64,000 nt of DNA from Psychromonas ingrahamii 37 (GTDB taxonomy: Bacteria; Pseudomonadota; Gammaproteobacteria; Enterobacterales; Psychromonadaceae): positions 4,030,001-4,094,000 of the forward strand of contig NC_008709.1 of NCBI RefSeq assembly GCF_000015285.1, written 5' to 3'. Both the position numbers and the translations under genes were made by a program. The notes beneath the pieces were generated by a model. The model did no database searches, had not been told where the DNA came from, and saw only the letters and a list, made by a program, of their open reading frames with translations. Positions 10,876 through 20,053 of this stretch are shown piece after piece (position 1 is the first letter of the stretch; each line of letters starts with the position of its first letter).

Positions 10876-11020
10876 AATATTTTTCCTACTAAAGGGGGAT
10901 GTTAATTTTGTTCAAACTATTTGAAAAAGGCACTCAACAAGTTAGCTGGAGTATGACTAGTCAGCGTTCGTTAATACCCTAAACGTCTGGAAATAGAGTC
11001 ACTTCTAGACCTGTAGATTC

Positions 11021-11050
11021 TTGCATTATTAAGCAACTTGGGTATATAAT
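11021..11050 (+). promoter_or_regulatory. Sigma-70 promoter of rpsT
   Basis: TTGCAT, an 18-base spacer and TATAAT are followed immediately by GCGCGC, a GC-rich discriminator of the kind found at stringently controlled promoters. The spacer and flanks (AAGCAACTTGGGTATA) resemble one arm of the CCCAAACT repeat family. The rest of the 10876-11189 gap shows no gene. Confidence 0.7.
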
Positions 11051-11189
11051 GCGCGCAGTTTAACCATCTACTTGGTTTCTTACCAGTTTTTTAAGTGGTT
11101 AAAAAGAAATCATTTGACAATATACGTATGAAAGGGCATATTCCACGACCTTTGATTATCCCTGTATACAGAATTTAGGAGTTAAAGTC

Positions 11190-11450
11190 TTGGCTAATAT
11201 CAAGTCTGCTAAAAAACGTGCTTTACAATCTGAAAAGAGCCGTAAACATAATGCCAGCCGTCGTACAATGATGCGTACTTTCATCAAGAAAGTTGTTGTT
11301 GCTATCGAAGCTGCGAATAAAGAAGTTGCTACCGCTGAGTTTGTAAAACTGCAATCAGTTTTAGATAGCTACGCAACTAAAGGCTTAATTAACAAAAATA
11401 CTGCTGCTCGTAAGAAAAGCCGTCTTTCTGCAAAAATCAAAGCACTATAA
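11190..11450 (+). CDS. rpsT: 30S ribosomal protein S20 (TTG start)
   Basis: 86 aa, very basic, [20 protein letters not shown] at the N-terminus: clear S20. Translation begins at a TTG with TTAGGAG about 8 bases upstream. E. coli rpsT also uses UUG, and the weak start is part of its translational autoregulation, so the same control is likely here. It is monocistronic with its own promoter and terminator, next to the murJ-ribF-ileS cluster. Confidence 0.97.
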   Translation: MANIKSAKKRALQSEKSRKHNASRRTMMRTFIKKVVVAIEAANKEVATAEFVKLQSVLDSYATKGLINKNTAARKKSRLSAKIKAL

Positions 11451-11550
11451 TTCTTATTTAAGAAAATAGTCTTTAATTTTAAGCTTTAAAAAACCGACTT
11501 AATGTCGTAACTTCCCTCGTGTAACTCAATTAGGGGATGTTATATATGGA

Positions 11551-11585
11551 AAGGTTAGTAGGCCTAGTGTTTACTAACCTTTTTT
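11551..11585 (+). terminator. rpsT terminator
   Basis: AAGGTTAGTA pairs with TACTAACCTT, followed by a run of T: a standard intrinsic terminator about 100 bases after the rpsT stop. Confidence 0.85.
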
Positions 11586-11668
11586 CATGTCTGCAATAAA
11601 TAAGAGCAGCTGTGAGTGTGTTGATTGGTTAAGCTTTCAAACTGTCATTGAAAATAGAATTCAACTAT

Positions 11669-11906
11669 CTACAAGTCAACTATCGTCCAATATTTACAGC
11701 CTAATTCGTAAAGTTCATCTTTAGCTTTGAAAAATGTTGTCCAGCGTAAGTATTTTGGTTTTGGTGCATCTTCCGTCTTGGCAAAATCAGCCCCACCACA
11801 CCCTATTTCTATTTTAAATATAAGCCCTGTCATTTGCTTATTTTCTTGAGAATATAAATCTTTGATAATAATTTTGAAGCTACTAAACCACCCGATTATG
11901 GCAACA
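11669..11906 (-). pseudogene. Unidentified ORF remnant
   Basis: The minus strand reads open from about 11906 to a TAG at 11669 without a plausible start. The product contains MTGLIFKIEIGCGGADFAK and KYLRWTTFFKAKDELYELGC. It lies directly behind the decayed metalloprotease at 11883-12240 and is likely the tail of another broken gene. I do not recognise the family. Confidence 0.35.
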
Positions 11907-12240
11907 TACTTTCAATCTCTCTTTATAACTCGGTATTACCCGTCCGACCTCTTTCCATAATGTTGATGAGTGAAGATGGTAGGACTCATGGACAAGGATC
12001 TAATCGACAATGCGCATACCACGACCCATTTGAAATCCACCCAGCGGCTTTTAAAGGACTTAATGCGATGGTTCTTGGTTTAACAGCGACGATCTTGGCA
12101 TAACCTATTACTTTTTATCAAGCTTGTGCTTGTACCAATGTATTAAAGCACCACGAGTGAAATGATTTTTAAATCGCTGACTTACCTAAGGTGAGTTGTA
12201 AACGAATATTGACTAATTTAAGAGCTTGGTAAATGACACT
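11883..12240 (-). pseudogene. Decayed DUF45 / YgjP-type (M48-like) zinc metalloprotease
   Basis: Pieces of one protein can be followed leftward through several frames. IRLQLTLGKSAI is followed by a stop and frameshift to NHFTRGALIHWYKHKLDK. KIVAVKPRTI then leads to MGRGMRIVD, an in-frame TAG, and ILVHESYHLHSSTLWKEVGR with VIPSYKERLK. The HExxH zinc motif (HESYH) followed by WKEVGRVIPSYKER is characteristic of COG1451/YgjP-like hydrolases. At least one internal stop and two frameshifts show it is not functional as read. A partial copy of its 5' part lies at 12624-12722. Confidence 0.7.
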
Positions 12241-12282
12241 TATTTTCAAAAAATGAACTTTAGCATCGAGCAAGGAAAAGTT

Positions 12283-12471
12283 TTAAAAATCCTTATTGAG
12301 GGTTGTATCATCTAAGCACTCTTCTAGACTAAACTTTTTTTGTTCCGATGCTAATTTTTCTTGACGTGAGTCATGCTCAAGTACAGCCATTGCCCGATCT
12401 TTTAGGCTTGCTGAAGAATTCGACTTAGATTTAATTCTTAACATTGCCTTACATTTATGAATTACATTCAT
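12283..12471 (-). CDS. Hypothetical 62-aa protein, possibly a remnant
   Basis: Short, charged and helical (SSASLKDRAMAVLEHDSRQE; KFSLEECLDDTTLNKDF). It sits between the two pieces of the decayed DUF45 gene, and its frame continues past its TAA into the DUF45 reading. No clear ribosome-binding site and no family were recognised; it may be part of the same ruin. Confidence 0.25.
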   Translation of the reverse strand: MNVIHKCKAMLRIKSKSNSSASLKDRAMAVLEHDSRQEKLASEQKKFSLEECLDDTTLNKDF

Positions 12472-12623
12472 GGTTTAGAATTCCACTCTATTTAATAAGA
12501 TCTGATTCGTTATATTCATTTTTGGTTAATGTATTATAAACATATCAAATAATAATGGTTTGTGAAATGGGTTTTAATCTAAGGTCTGATATAACATGCG
12601 CTAACGGGTTTTAACTGACTTGA

Positions 12624-12722
12624 TCAGCGCTCTTGATTTAACAGGGCATCACGGGTGAAATAATTTTGAATGCCTGACTCACCCAGGGTTAGCTGCAATC
12701 TGACACTTACTGCTTTTGTAGT
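12624..12722 (-). pseudogene. Second, partial copy of the DUF45 5' region
   Basis: The minus strand reads KAVSVRLQLTLGESGIQNYF then TRDALLNQER and a TGA. It parallels the IRLQLTLGKSAI / NHFTRGALIHW pieces of the remnant at 11883-12240, and the DNA is also similar (GGCATCACGGGTGAAAT against GCACCACGAGTGAAAT). It is too short to function and is most simply a duplicated or paralogous fragment. Confidence 0.5.
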
Positions 12723-12738
12723 TTAACCAAATAAAATG

Positions 12739-12766
12739 AAAAAACCGACTGGATGTCGGTTTTTTA
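12739..12766. terminator. Bidirectional terminator near the DUF4404 gene
   Basis: AAAAAACCGAC pairs with GTCGGTTTTTT around a 5-base loop. Half of the same sequence (AAAAAACCGACTTAATGTCG) recurs at about 11486, just after rpsT. Confidence 0.75.
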
Positions 12767-12816
12767 TGTCTATATTTCAGGAAAAATACAAACCTACTCG
12801 CTTTAATTCAGCGGGT

Positions 12817-13077
12817 TTATATTCCCATGCTGGAAAGGGCTAAAATGAGGTCTTTAATCACCTTACCAACAACCGGATTAGTTTCTTCAAAAACAATCAG
12901 TTGCTGGGCAATTTTTTTATCCCGGATCAATTTTGCCGGATCACCAGATTTTATAGCCTCTTGAAGCTGATCATGTACCTGCCGTAAGTCTCCGGCAGTG
13001 CATTTATCAGCAATAAGATCCTCGTCCAAAATGGCCGATAACTTTTCAACTTCTGATTTAACTTTTTTAATCGCCAT
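12817..13077 (-). CDS. DUF4404 family protein
   Basis: 86 aa, mostly helical and soluble, without signal peptide. The end (FEETNPVVGKVIKDLILALS, then SMGI) fits the DUF4404 pattern of an acidic/His-Pro stretch followed by a final ...MGI. I start it at the ATG at 13077, which has AGAGG 5-6 bases upstream; a GTG two codons earlier overlaps that site. The function of the family is unknown. It is a single gene, 120 bases from the epmA-linked membrane gene. Confidence 0.7.
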   Translation of the reverse strand: MAIKKVKSEVEKLSAILDEDLIADKCTAGDLRQVHDQLQEAIKSGDPAKLIRDKKIAQQLIVFEETNPVVGKVIKDLILALSSMGI

Positions 13078-13202
13078 AAACACCTCTGTACAGTGAATGA
13101 ATTAAAACCAAACCAATTGAATCTTCCCCTTAAGTGGTTTGGCTAAAAAATTATTAATATTAGGATTAATAACCCATTATAGTCTTAAAATAAACAATTC
13201 AG

Positions 13203-13421
13203 TTAGCCTGGTTTAAAAAAGTGATCCAGACAACGTCCTAATAATAAAGAGATAATAACAAAAAAGACACTTAATAACATCAGGCCAATTTTAAACCAAT
13301 CATGATATGAATAATGTTGTAAATATAAAGAGGAAAGATAAATAGCAAATAACCAGTATAAGATACGAAATATATACGCCCATAACGGATAAGCACGATC
13401 GGTTAACCATAATTTAGCCAA
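13203..13421 (-). CDS. Small inner-membrane protein translationally coupled to epmA (TTG start)
   Basis: Two hydrophobic segments are visible: AYIFRILYWLFAIYLSSLYL near residues 16-35 and IGLMLLSVFFVIISLLLG near 46-63. A longer frame to 13481 runs inside epmA, but the TTG at 13421, one base after the epmA TGA, has AAAGGAG 6 bases before it and gives a 72-aa product. No family was recognised. The coupling suggests coexpression with EF-P lysyl ligase, without proving a shared role. Confidence 0.6.
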   Translation of the reverse strand: MAKLWLTDRAYPLWAYIFRILYWLFAIYLSSLYLQHYSYHDWFKIGLMLLSVFFVIISLLLGRCLDHFFKPG

Positions 13422-13422
13422 C

Positions 13423-14403
13423 TCAGGCTCCTTTAATTGTAAAACTGATAACATCATCAATATGTTTTTTCTCGCAGGCAAGCATTACCAAGCGATCGAC
13501 TCCTAAGGCAACACCGGCACAATCGGGTAACGTCGCTAGCGACGAGATAAAGTTCCCATCAATCGGCATTTGCGCAAGCCCCTTTCGTGAGCGTAAACGA
13601 TTATCTGCCTGAAAACGTCTTAACTGCTCTTGCCCGTCACTTAATTCATGAAAACCATTAGCCAGCTCAATGCCTTGAAAATAAACCTCAAAACGTTCTG
13701 CGACACGCTTATCAGTGGGACTTATTCTTGCCAATGCTGCTTGTGAAGCCGGAAAATTATAAATAAAACAGGGCTTGTGTTGCGCAATAACAGGTTCAAT
13801 AGCAATACAAAATAATAGCTGCAGTACAGTATCCCGATCGGGTTCTTCACTTAAGACCTCCCCCAGATTAAGCTTTTCTCCTGAAGTCTTCAATTGTTCA
13901 AGACTCGCAGTGAGAGGATCAACCGCTAATACTTCTAAAAAAGCATTCTGATAGGTACAACGACGCGCAGTTTCAGATTTAAGAATAAATTGTAATAACT
14001 GATCCATTTCATCCATTAAACGAAAATGGTCAAATCCAACCCGGTACCATTCCAGTAAGGTAAATTCAGGATTATGGAATCGTCCCGATTCTTCATTGCG
14101 AAAGACTTTACTTATTTGAAAAATACACCCACTACCGGCAGACAAAAGACGCTTCATATGAAATTCAGGCGACGTTTGCAGATAGAGCGGGGTACCCTGT
14201 GCTTCCGGCTTTGATGAGGATATTTGTGGCCCCATAAAATGGGTTTGAAAACAAAACAAGTGGATATCCGTCACACCCGCCTGGCTTAAGATCGGCGTCT
14301 CCACTTCTAATAATCCGCGTGTTATAAAAAAATGCCGAATAGCCTGTAATATTTTTGCCCGTTGTTTTAATTCTTTTATCGATGCACTTGGTTTCCAGCT
14401 CAT
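13423..14403 (-). CDS. epmA: Elongation factor P--(R)-beta-lysine ligase EpmA (GenX/PoxA/YjeA)
   Basis: A paralogue of the class II LysRS catalytic core without an anticodon-binding domain (326 aa). It attaches (R)-beta-lysine to Lys34 of EF-P. Motif 2 is seen in [20 protein letters not shown] and motif 3 in [14 protein letters not shown]. It diverges from frdA, as in E. coli where yjeA lies beside frdABCD. efp and epmB are only 4 kb away, beyond frdD. Confidence 0.96.
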   Translation of the reverse strand: MSWKPSASIKELKQRAKILQAIRHFFITRGLLEVETPILSQAGVTDIHLFCFQTHFMGPQISSSKPEAQGTPLYLQTSPEFHMKRLLSAGSGCIFQISKVFRNEESGRFHNPEFTLLEWYRVGFDHFRLMDEMDQLLQFILKSETARRCTYQNAFLEVLAVDPLTASLEQLKTSGEKLNLGEVLSEEPDRDTVLQLLFCIAIEPVIAQHKPCFIYNFPASQAALARISPTDKRVAERFEVYFQGIELANGFHELSDGQEQLRRFQADNRLRSRKGLAQMPIDGNFISSLATLPDCAGVALGVDRLVMLACEKKHIDDVISFTIKGA

Positions 14404-14546
14404 TTTAATTCCTTTATATTCAGAATAATTGACCTTTTCTAGATAATCAAAGATTATCGCATAGGAAGATCAATACCCCCCCCTAGTTTACCGAAGAATA
14501 AAAAATTCGGAAATAAAAAATTTTTTTGTAATATCCCCTCATTATA

Positions 14547-14573
14547 TTGACATAAACTGCTAGTCTTTATAGC
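14547..14573 (+). promoter_or_regulatory. Possible frd promoter
   Basis: TTGACA at 14547 with TATAGC about 15 bases downstream, 120 bases before frdA. The spacing is short and no clear FNR palindrome was found nearby, so this is tentative. Confidence 0.35.
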
Positions 14574-14691
14574 TCATTTCCAAATAACCTTGTTTATTTC
14601 GCGGTTTTTTACCAACTCACTGTTAGAATCAAAGAATAATCTTAATAATGTGAATAAGATGAATAACATAAACAACTAAGGGAGTAGAAAT

Positions 14692-16503
14692 GTGCAGATA
14701 ATTCAAACAGATGTTGCCATTATTGGTGCCGGCGGCTCAGGCCTTCGAGCCGCTATTGAAATTGCAAAAAACCATCCAGAGCTCGATATCGCATTAATAT
14801 CCAAGGTTTATCCGATGCGCAGCCATACCGTTGCAGCTGAAGGTGGCGCGGCAGGCGTTGTTCAAGGTCATGATTCATTGGATAACCACTTCAATGATAC
14901 TGTCTCCGGCGGAGATTGGTTATGCGAACAGGATGTTGTTGAGTATTTTGTAGAGAATGCCGCCAAACAACTTACCCAACTTGAACATTGGGGCTGTCCG
15001 TGGAGCCGTAAAGAGGATGGCTCGATTAATGTCCGTGCATTCGGGGGGATGAAAATAGAACGTACTTGGTTCGCTGCCGATAAAAGTGGCTTCCATATTC
15101 TGCACACTCTTTTTCAAACCTCACTTCAGCACCCCAAAATCAGACGCTTTGATGAGCATTTCTGCCTGGATTTGATTGTTGAAGACAACAAAATCCAAGG
15201 TATTGTGATCCTTGATATTGCCGAAGGTGAAGTAAAACTGATCCAGGCTAAATCGGTAATTATGGCAACCGGCGGCGCAGGTCGCGTATACAGCTATAAT
15301 ACCAATGGCGGCATTGTCACCGGTGATGGCATGTCCCTCGCTTATCGGCACGGTGTTGCGCTCCGTGACATGGAGTTTGTGCAGTATCATCCGACGGGTT
15401 TACCGGGCAGTGGTATTTTAATGACCGAAGGTTGTCGTGGTGAAGGGGGTATCTTAGTCAATAAAAATGGTTACCGTTATCTGCAAGATTATGGATTGGG
15501 GCCTGAAGTACCCGTCGGACAGACTAAAAACAAACACATGGAACTTGGACCACGTGACAAACTCAGTCAATGTTTCTGGCAGGAGCAGCAAAAAGGTAAT
15601 GTCTTTGAAGGAGAACGCGGAGACTATATTCATATGGATCTTCGCCACTTGGGTGAAGATAAAATTAATGAACGCCTGCCACTTATCCGTGAACTGGCAA
15701 AAGCCTATGCCGGAGTCGATCCTGTTTATGACCCCATCCCTGTGCGCCCTACCGTACATTATACAATGGGGGGTATCGAAACGAACGCGAAAACGGCAAC
15801 CAGTCTGGCTGGGTTATATGCAATAGGCGAATGTGCTTCTATTGGTTTGCATGGTGCCAACCGTTTGGGCTCGAATTCGTTAACTGAGCTTGCCGTATTT
15901 GGCCAGTTAGGCGGGCAGGAAGCTGCAAATTATGCACTTAATACAGAACACCAGGAAATAGCGCCTTTAAAAAAACAGGCCGATGCTATTTTGGCCCGCA
16001 CAGAAGCCTTATTGCACAGTGAAGGCACTGAAAAGATGGCAGACATCCGCTTAGAAATGGGCGACTGCATGGAAGAGGGGGTTGGCATTTATCGCACCAA
16101 AGAACTAATGCAAAAAACCATCGATAAACTTGCCGAACTTAAAGAGCGCTATAAAAACATTAAGATTGTTGATAAATCCAGTGTGTTTAATACTGAGTTT
16201 TTATATGCCATTGAATTGGGATATTTACTCGACAGCGCAGAAGCAATGGCACACAGTGCAATAAATCGGGAAGAGTCGCGCGGGTCACATCAGCGCATTG
16301 ACGATTTTGATAAACGTGATGACCAAAACTTCTTAAAACATTCACTGGCATATTATCAAGCGGATAAAGCACCCAAAATAAAGTATTCCGCCGTGACAAT
16401 TACCAAAAGCCAGCCCGCTGAACGTGTTTATGGTGAAGCATCGGACAAAGCAAACGCTGCTGCTGAGAAAGCACAAGCTGCGTCTGCACAGGAGGAAGTT
16501 TAA
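14692..16503 (+). CDS. frdA: Fumarate reductase flavoprotein subunit FrdA
   Basis: Catalytic subunit of quinol:fumarate reductase, the terminal step of anaerobic fumarate respiration. The dinucleotide motif [16 protein letters not shown] is at residues 9-24, the covalent-FAD region reads [10 protein letters not shown], and the active-site region reads [13 protein letters not shown]. 603 aa is the E. coli-type length. It starts at GTG 14692 with GGGAG 7 bases upstream; the ATG two bases earlier is out of frame. It is the first gene of frdABCD and overlaps frdB by one base. Confidence 0.97.
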   Translation: MQIIQTDVAIIGAGGSGLRAAIEIAKNHPELDIALISKVYPMRSHTVAAEGGAAGVVQGHDSLDNHFNDTVSGGDWLCEQDVVEYFVENAAKQLTQLEHWGCPWSRKEDGSINVRAFGGMKIERTWFAADKSGFHILHTLFQTSLQHPKIRRFDEHFCLDLIVEDNKIQGIVILDIAEGEVKLIQAKSVIMATGGAGRVYSYNTNGGIVTGDGMSLAYRHGVALRDMEFVQYHPTGLPGSGILMTEGCRGEGGILVNKNGYRYLQDYGLGPEVPVGQTKNKHMELGPRDKLSQCFWQEQQKGNVFEGERGDYIHMDLRHLGEDKINERLPLIRELAKAYAGVDPVYDPIPVRPTVHYTMGGIETNAKTATSLAGLYAIGECASIGLHGANRLGSNSLTELAVFGQLGGQEAANYALNTEHQEIAPLKKQADAILARTEALLHSEGTEKMADIRLEMGDCMEEGVGIYRTKELMQKTIDKLAELKERYKNIKIVDKSSVFNTEFLYAIELGYLLDSAEAMAHSAINREESRGSHQRIDDFDKRDDQNFLKHSLAYYQADKAPKIKYSAVTITKSQPAERVYGEASDKANAAAEKAQAASAQEEV

Positions 16504-17240
16504 TGAACGCATCAACTATTACAATAGATGTACTGAGATACCGCCCCGAAATGGATGAAAAACCATTTACTCAATCTTTTGAAGTCCCCTACAGCCCAGA
16601 CTTATCTGTTTTGGAATCCCTGCAATATATTAAAGATCATCTGGATAGCACGGTTAGTTTCCGCTGGTCTTGCCGTATGGCGATTTGTGGCAGCTGCGGA
16701 ATGATGGTAAATGGCGTTCCTAAATTAGGCTGTAAAGTATTCCTGCGTGATTATTTTCCAAAGAAAGTCAGTTTAGCACCCTTGGCTAACTTCCCTATTG
16801 AACGCGATTTGGTGGTCGTCATGGATGACTTTATCGATAAATTAGAGTCCGTTAAACCCTATCTTATACCTGAAAAAGAAAAAGATTTAGCCGAAGGCCC
16901 TCATCGGCAAACACCTTTACAGATGGAAAAATTTAAACAGTTTTCAATGTGCATAAATTGCGGCTTATGTTACGCCGCCTGCCCGCAATATGCCTTAGAC
17001 AAGAAGTTTACCGGCCCTGCGGCTCTTGCATTGCTAGCGCGATACAACCGCGACAGTCGAGATAATGGTGAAGCTGAGCGGATGAAAATAGTCAATCAGG
17101 AAGAAGGTGTTTGGGGTTGCACTTTTGTTGGATATTGCTCGGTAGTTTGCCCTAAAGATGTTGATCCGGCTGCAGCCATTCAACTGCTTAAAGTGGACAG
17201 CAGTAAAGATTATTTAATTGGTATGTTTAAACCAGATTAA
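16503..17240 (+). CDS. frdB: Fumarate reductase iron-sulfur subunit FrdB
   Basis: Carries electrons from the membrane anchors to FrdA through three iron-sulfur clusters. The plant-type [2Fe-2S] motif is [15 protein letters not shown], and the ferredoxin-like motifs are [12 protein letters not shown] and [16 protein letters not shown]. It is 245 aa against 244 in E. coli. Its ATG overlaps the frdA stop (TAATG). The 162 bases between it and frdC are unusual for this operon and contain two small reading frames. Confidence 0.97.
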   Translation: MNASTITIDVLRYRPEMDEKPFTQSFEVPYSPDLSVLESLQYIKDHLDSTVSFRWSCRMAICGSCGMMVNGVPKLGCKVFLRDYFPKKVSLAPLANFPIERDLVVVMDDFIDKLESVKPYLIPEKEKDLAEGPHRQTPLQMEKFKQFSMCINCGLCYAACPQYALDKKFTGPAALALLARYNRDSRDNGEAERMKIVNQEEGVWGCTFVGYCSVVCPKDVDPAAAIQLLKVDSSKDYLIGMFKPD

Positions 17241-17250
17241 GGGGATAACT

Positions 17251-17322
17251 ATGCCTAAAGGAAAATCTTACCAACTTGAATTTTCAATTAAATTGATGAC
17301 AGCTTTAAATTACAGAGGTTAA
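17251..17322 (+). CDS. Possible 23-codon leader ORF between frdB and frdC
   Basis: AAGGGGATAACT precedes an ATG encoding MPKGKSYQLEFSIKLMTALN then YRG and a stop, ending 5 bases before the next ATG at 17327. The ribosome-binding site is good. The peptide resembles nothing I know. It may be a remnant made by the local duplication or a coupling peptide; expression is unproven. Confidence 0.35.
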   Translation: MPKGKSYQLEFSIKLMTALNYRG

Positions 17323-17441
17323 TAAAATGAGTAAACGTAAACCTTATGTGCGTGAACTGCCAATGGAATTAATGACAGCTTTAAATTATGGAGGTTAATA
17401 AAATGAGTAAACGTAAACCTTATGTGCGTGAATTACCAATA
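17289..17441 (+). repeat. Tandem duplication of the frdC translation start (76-bp period)
   Basis: A segment including TGACAGCTTTAAATTA, a GAGGTTAATAAAATG start and the first 12 codons of frdC is present twice, with the two ATGs at 17327 and 17403. The first copy encodes MSKRKPYVRELPM, then runs out of frame through the duplicated leader to a TAA at 17396-17398, giving a 23-residue peptide. 76 is not a multiple of 3, so the first start cannot yield FrdC. Both copies keep a ribosome-binding site. Confidence 0.9.
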
Positions 17442-17792
17442 AATTGGTGGATGAAAAACGCTTTTTATACAAAATATATGATTCGCGAAGGCAGTAGTAT
17501 TTTTATTACCTTATACAGCCTGATATTAACCTGGGGTGTCTTTCGTTTAAGTCAGGGTGAAGCCGCTTTTAATGCCTGGATGGCCGCATTACACAATCCA
17601 CTTTCAATTATGCTGCACCTTATCGCGTTAGCATTAGCCCTGTATCATACTGTTACCTGGTTTTCTCTGGCGCCTAAAGCGATCGCTTTATGGATCAGAG
17701 GGAAAAGATTACCAGACAAATTTATTATTGCGGGTCATTACGGCGCATTCGTTGCAGTGACTATTTTCTGCCTGATAATTATCACCCTGTAA
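17403..17792 (+). CDS. frdC: Fumarate reductase membrane anchor FrdC
   Basis: One of two quinol-binding membrane anchors, 129 aa with three hydrophobic helices. The N-terminus MSKRKPYVRELPINWWMKN and the central FYTKYMIREGSSIF align with E. coli FrdC (KRKPYVRPMTSTWW...MLREG). The start at 17403 is preceded by GGAGG. A duplicated, dead-end copy of this start lies 76 bases upstream. Confidence 0.93.
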   Translation: MSKRKPYVRELPINWWMKNAFYTKYMIREGSSIFITLYSLILTWGVFRLSQGEAAFNAWMAALHNPLSIMLHLIALALALYHTVTWFSLAPKAIALWIRGKRLPDKFIIAGHYGAFVAVTIFCLIIITL

Positions 17793-17803
17793 GGAGAATG
17801 AAA

Positions 17804-18181
17804 ATGTCTAATACAACAGAGAAAATCTATACACGTTCACATGAACCCATTTTCTGGGGGTTATTTGGTGCGGGAGGAATGCTCACCGCGTTCCTGACAC
17901 CCGTCATGATTTTGATTACCGGTATTCTAATTCCGCTTGGTTTAATAGATAGTAAGAACCTTAGTTATGAAAAAGTGCATCACTTTGCCACAAGCTGGTA
18001 CGGTGCAGCTATTGTATTAGTGCTGGTTGCTTTACCTTTATGGCATACCCTGCATCGTATTTACCATGGGTTACACGATATAGGCATAAAACGAGGACGA
18101 GATTTGCAACAGGTTTTCTGTTACGGGTTTGCTTTTGCGGTCAGTGTCTTTGTCTTTACTCTGCTGCTGCAGATGTTCTAG
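17804..18181 (+). CDS. frdD: Fumarate reductase membrane anchor FrdD
   Basis: Second membrane anchor, 125 aa with three helices. RSHEPIFWGLFGAGGMLTAF at the N-terminus is typical of FrdD, and HRIYHGLHDIGIK follows helix 2. I start at ATG 17804, placed 7 bases after AAGGAG; the ATG at 17798 is too close to that site. It starts 11 bases after the frdC stop and is followed by a strong bidirectional terminator. Confidence 0.94.
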   Translation: MSNTTEKIYTRSHEPIFWGLFGAGGMLTAFLTPVMILITGILIPLGLIDSKNLSYEKVHHFATSWYGAAIVLVLVALPLWHTLHRIYHGLHDIGIKRGRDLQQVFCYGFAFAVSVFVFTLLLQMF

Positions 18182-18201
18182 TGGTTTCCCGTTCATAGAG
18201 A

Positions 18202-18233
18202 TAAAAAAACCAGCTAATTAGCTGATTTTTTTA
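18202..18233. terminator. Bidirectional terminator between frdD and efp
   Basis: AAAAAAACCAGCTAA pairs with TTAGCTGATTTTTTT. It can terminate both frdABCD and the convergent efp. Confidence 0.85.
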
Positions 18234-18269
18234 TCTTGATACTCACATCACTAAAGATATCAGAAAAGT

Positions 18270-18839
18270 TTATTTTTTAACCCGGCTGACATATTCACCG
18301 CTGCGCGTATCAACTTTGACCATATCACCAATCTGAATAAATAAAGGCACTCGAATAAGCGCACCTGTTGCCAAGGTAGCAGGTTTACCACCCGTACCGG
18401 CAGTATCTCCTTTAAGTCCCGGATCCGTATCTGTCACTTCCAGTTCAACAAAATTAGGGGGTGTTACCACTATTGGATTATCGTTCCAGGTAGTGATAGT
18501 ACAGATATCCTGCTCAACCAACCATTTAGCCATATCACCGACCGCTTTTACATCTGCCGCAATTTGTTCAAAAGTCTCGTTATTCATAAAATGGTAAAAC
18601 TGATCATCGCTGTAGAGATATGAAAGCTCAATATCCATGACATCAGCAGATTCAACTGTTTCGCCAGATTTAAAGGTTTTTTCAATCACCTTACCCGATA
18701 AAAGTTTGCGCAGTTTAACACGGCTAAACGCCTGACCTTTACCTGGTTTAACAAATTCATTCTCGATAATTGCACAAGGCTCGTTATCAAGCATAAATTT
18801 TAGCCCGCCTTTGAATTCACTGGTATTATACGTTCCCAT
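18270..18839 (-). CDS. efp: Translation elongation factor P
   Basis: Relieves ribosome stalling at polyproline. 189 aa; KOW-like domain I, then two OB domains. Lys34 in [10 protein letters not shown] is the residue that EpmA and EpmB modify with (R)-beta-lysine. I start at ATG 18839 ([15 protein letters not shown]) with GAGG 5 bases upstream; the ATG immediately before it is too close to that site. It diverges from epmB with only 31 bases between. Confidence 0.96.
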   Translation of the reverse strand: MGTYNTSEFKGGLKFMLDNEPCAIIENEFVKPGKGQAFSRVKLRKLLSGKVIEKTFKSGETVESADVMDIELSYLYSDDQFYHFMNNETFEQIAADVKAVGDMAKWLVEQDICTITTWNDNPIVVTPPNFVELEVTDTDPGLKGDTAGTGGKPATLATGALIRVPLFIQIGDMVKVDTRSGEYVSRVKK

Positions 18840-18870
18840 CATTACCTCACTATAAATTGATTTATAAAAT

Positions 18871-19884
18871 ATGCTGCAAATAATTACCACGGATAATACC
18901 GATGTGTTGCCGAGTTGGCAAAAAGAACTCGCGAATACGGTCAAAAATCCACAACAACTGTTACAATTATTGGATATATCCCCAGAAAATGTACCGTTAA
19001 GCTTAAAAGCCCGTAAAAGCTTCTCTATGCTGGTACCGATGCCGTTTGTTAAAAAAATGAAAAAAGGGGATATTAATGACCCTTTATTACAACAGGTTTT
19101 ACCTATAGAAGATGAAGAATTAGTCTCTGAAGGTTACAGTACAGATCCTTTAGAAGAGCATAACAGTGCCCTTCCCGGTTTATTACACAAATACCAAAGC
19201 CGCGTATTACTGATCTTAAAATCGGGTTGTGCGATTAATTGCCGTTACTGTTTTAGGCGACATTTCCCTTATCAGGATAATAATATTAACAAAAAACAGT
19301 TACAGGAAATTATCACTTACATCAAATCCCATCCTGAAGTAAATGAAGTTATATTAAGCGGTGGTGATCCATTAATGAGTAAAGATGATTTTTTGCAACA
19401 CGTGATCAATGAATTGGAGTTATTACCACAATTGAGACGATTAAGACTGCATAGTCGTCTACCGGTTGTGATTCCATCTCGAATCACTGACCAACTATGT
19501 CATATGTTTAATAAAAGTCGTTTAAATGTGGTCTTTGTATTACATATCAACCATGCTAATGAGATCGATCAAATATTTAAAGATGCAATGAATAAACTCC
19601 ATCAGGCTGGCGTGCAGTTATTAAATCAAAGTGTATTACTAAAAGGCATAAACGATAACAGTCAGGCACTGGTTGACCTTAGCGAAGCGCTTTTTGAGGC
19701 GCATATACTGCCTTATTACCTGTTTTTATTAGATAAGGTGCAGGGCGCACAACATTTTGATTTACCCGAGCAGCGTGCGATACAATTAACCCAAGAAATG
19801 AGCGCTGCATTACCAGGTTATTTAGTGCCAAGATTAAGTCGGGAAATTGCGGGTGAAAAGAACAAAACACTGATAGCGACATAA
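18871..19884 (+). CDS. epmB: EF-P beta-lysylation protein EpmB (lysine 2,3-aminomutase, YjeK)
   Basis: Radical SAM enzyme that converts (S)-alpha-lysine to (R)-beta-lysine for EF-P. The cluster motif [15 protein letters not shown] places cysteines at 120, 124 and 127. [11 protein letters not shown] is the SAM-binding GGD region, and [15 protein letters not shown] is the KamA-family C-terminal part. 337 aa is normal for EpmB, which lacks the long C-terminal domain of catabolic KamA. It diverges from its protein partner efp, as in E. coli. Confidence 0.96.
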   Translation: MLQIITTDNTDVLPSWQKELANTVKNPQQLLQLLDISPENVPLSLKARKSFSMLVPMPFVKKMKKGDINDPLLQQVLPIEDEELVSEGYSTDPLEEHNSALPGLLHKYQSRVLLILKSGCAINCRYCFRRHFPYQDNNINKKQLQEIITYIKSHPEVNEVILSGGDPLMSKDDFLQHVINELELLPQLRRLRLHSRLPVVIPSRITDQLCHMFNKSRLNVVFVLHINHANEIDQIFKDAMNKLHQAGVQLLNQSVLLKGINDNSQALVDLSEALFEAHILPYYLFLLDKVQGAQHFDLPEQRAIQLTQEMSAALPGYLVPRLSREIAGEKNKTLIAT

Positions 19885-20053
19885 AATCAAACCAGATGCA
19901 GAGTCTGATTCAACCTTAGGTTAAGCATAGAGTACTGCTTAACCTCTGAGGGCTGTAACGATGATAGAATAAGTACGAACAAAGATCTGCAAATATTTAA
20001 GTGATCTGTTCAATATTAGTTCGCTATAATCGCTTTAAAAAAAGGAGTAAACA

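Noticed and set aside
12283-12471. Antitoxin of a toxin-antitoxin pair
   Set aside because: The 62-aa helical ORF has no adjacent toxin and is embedded in decayed sequence.
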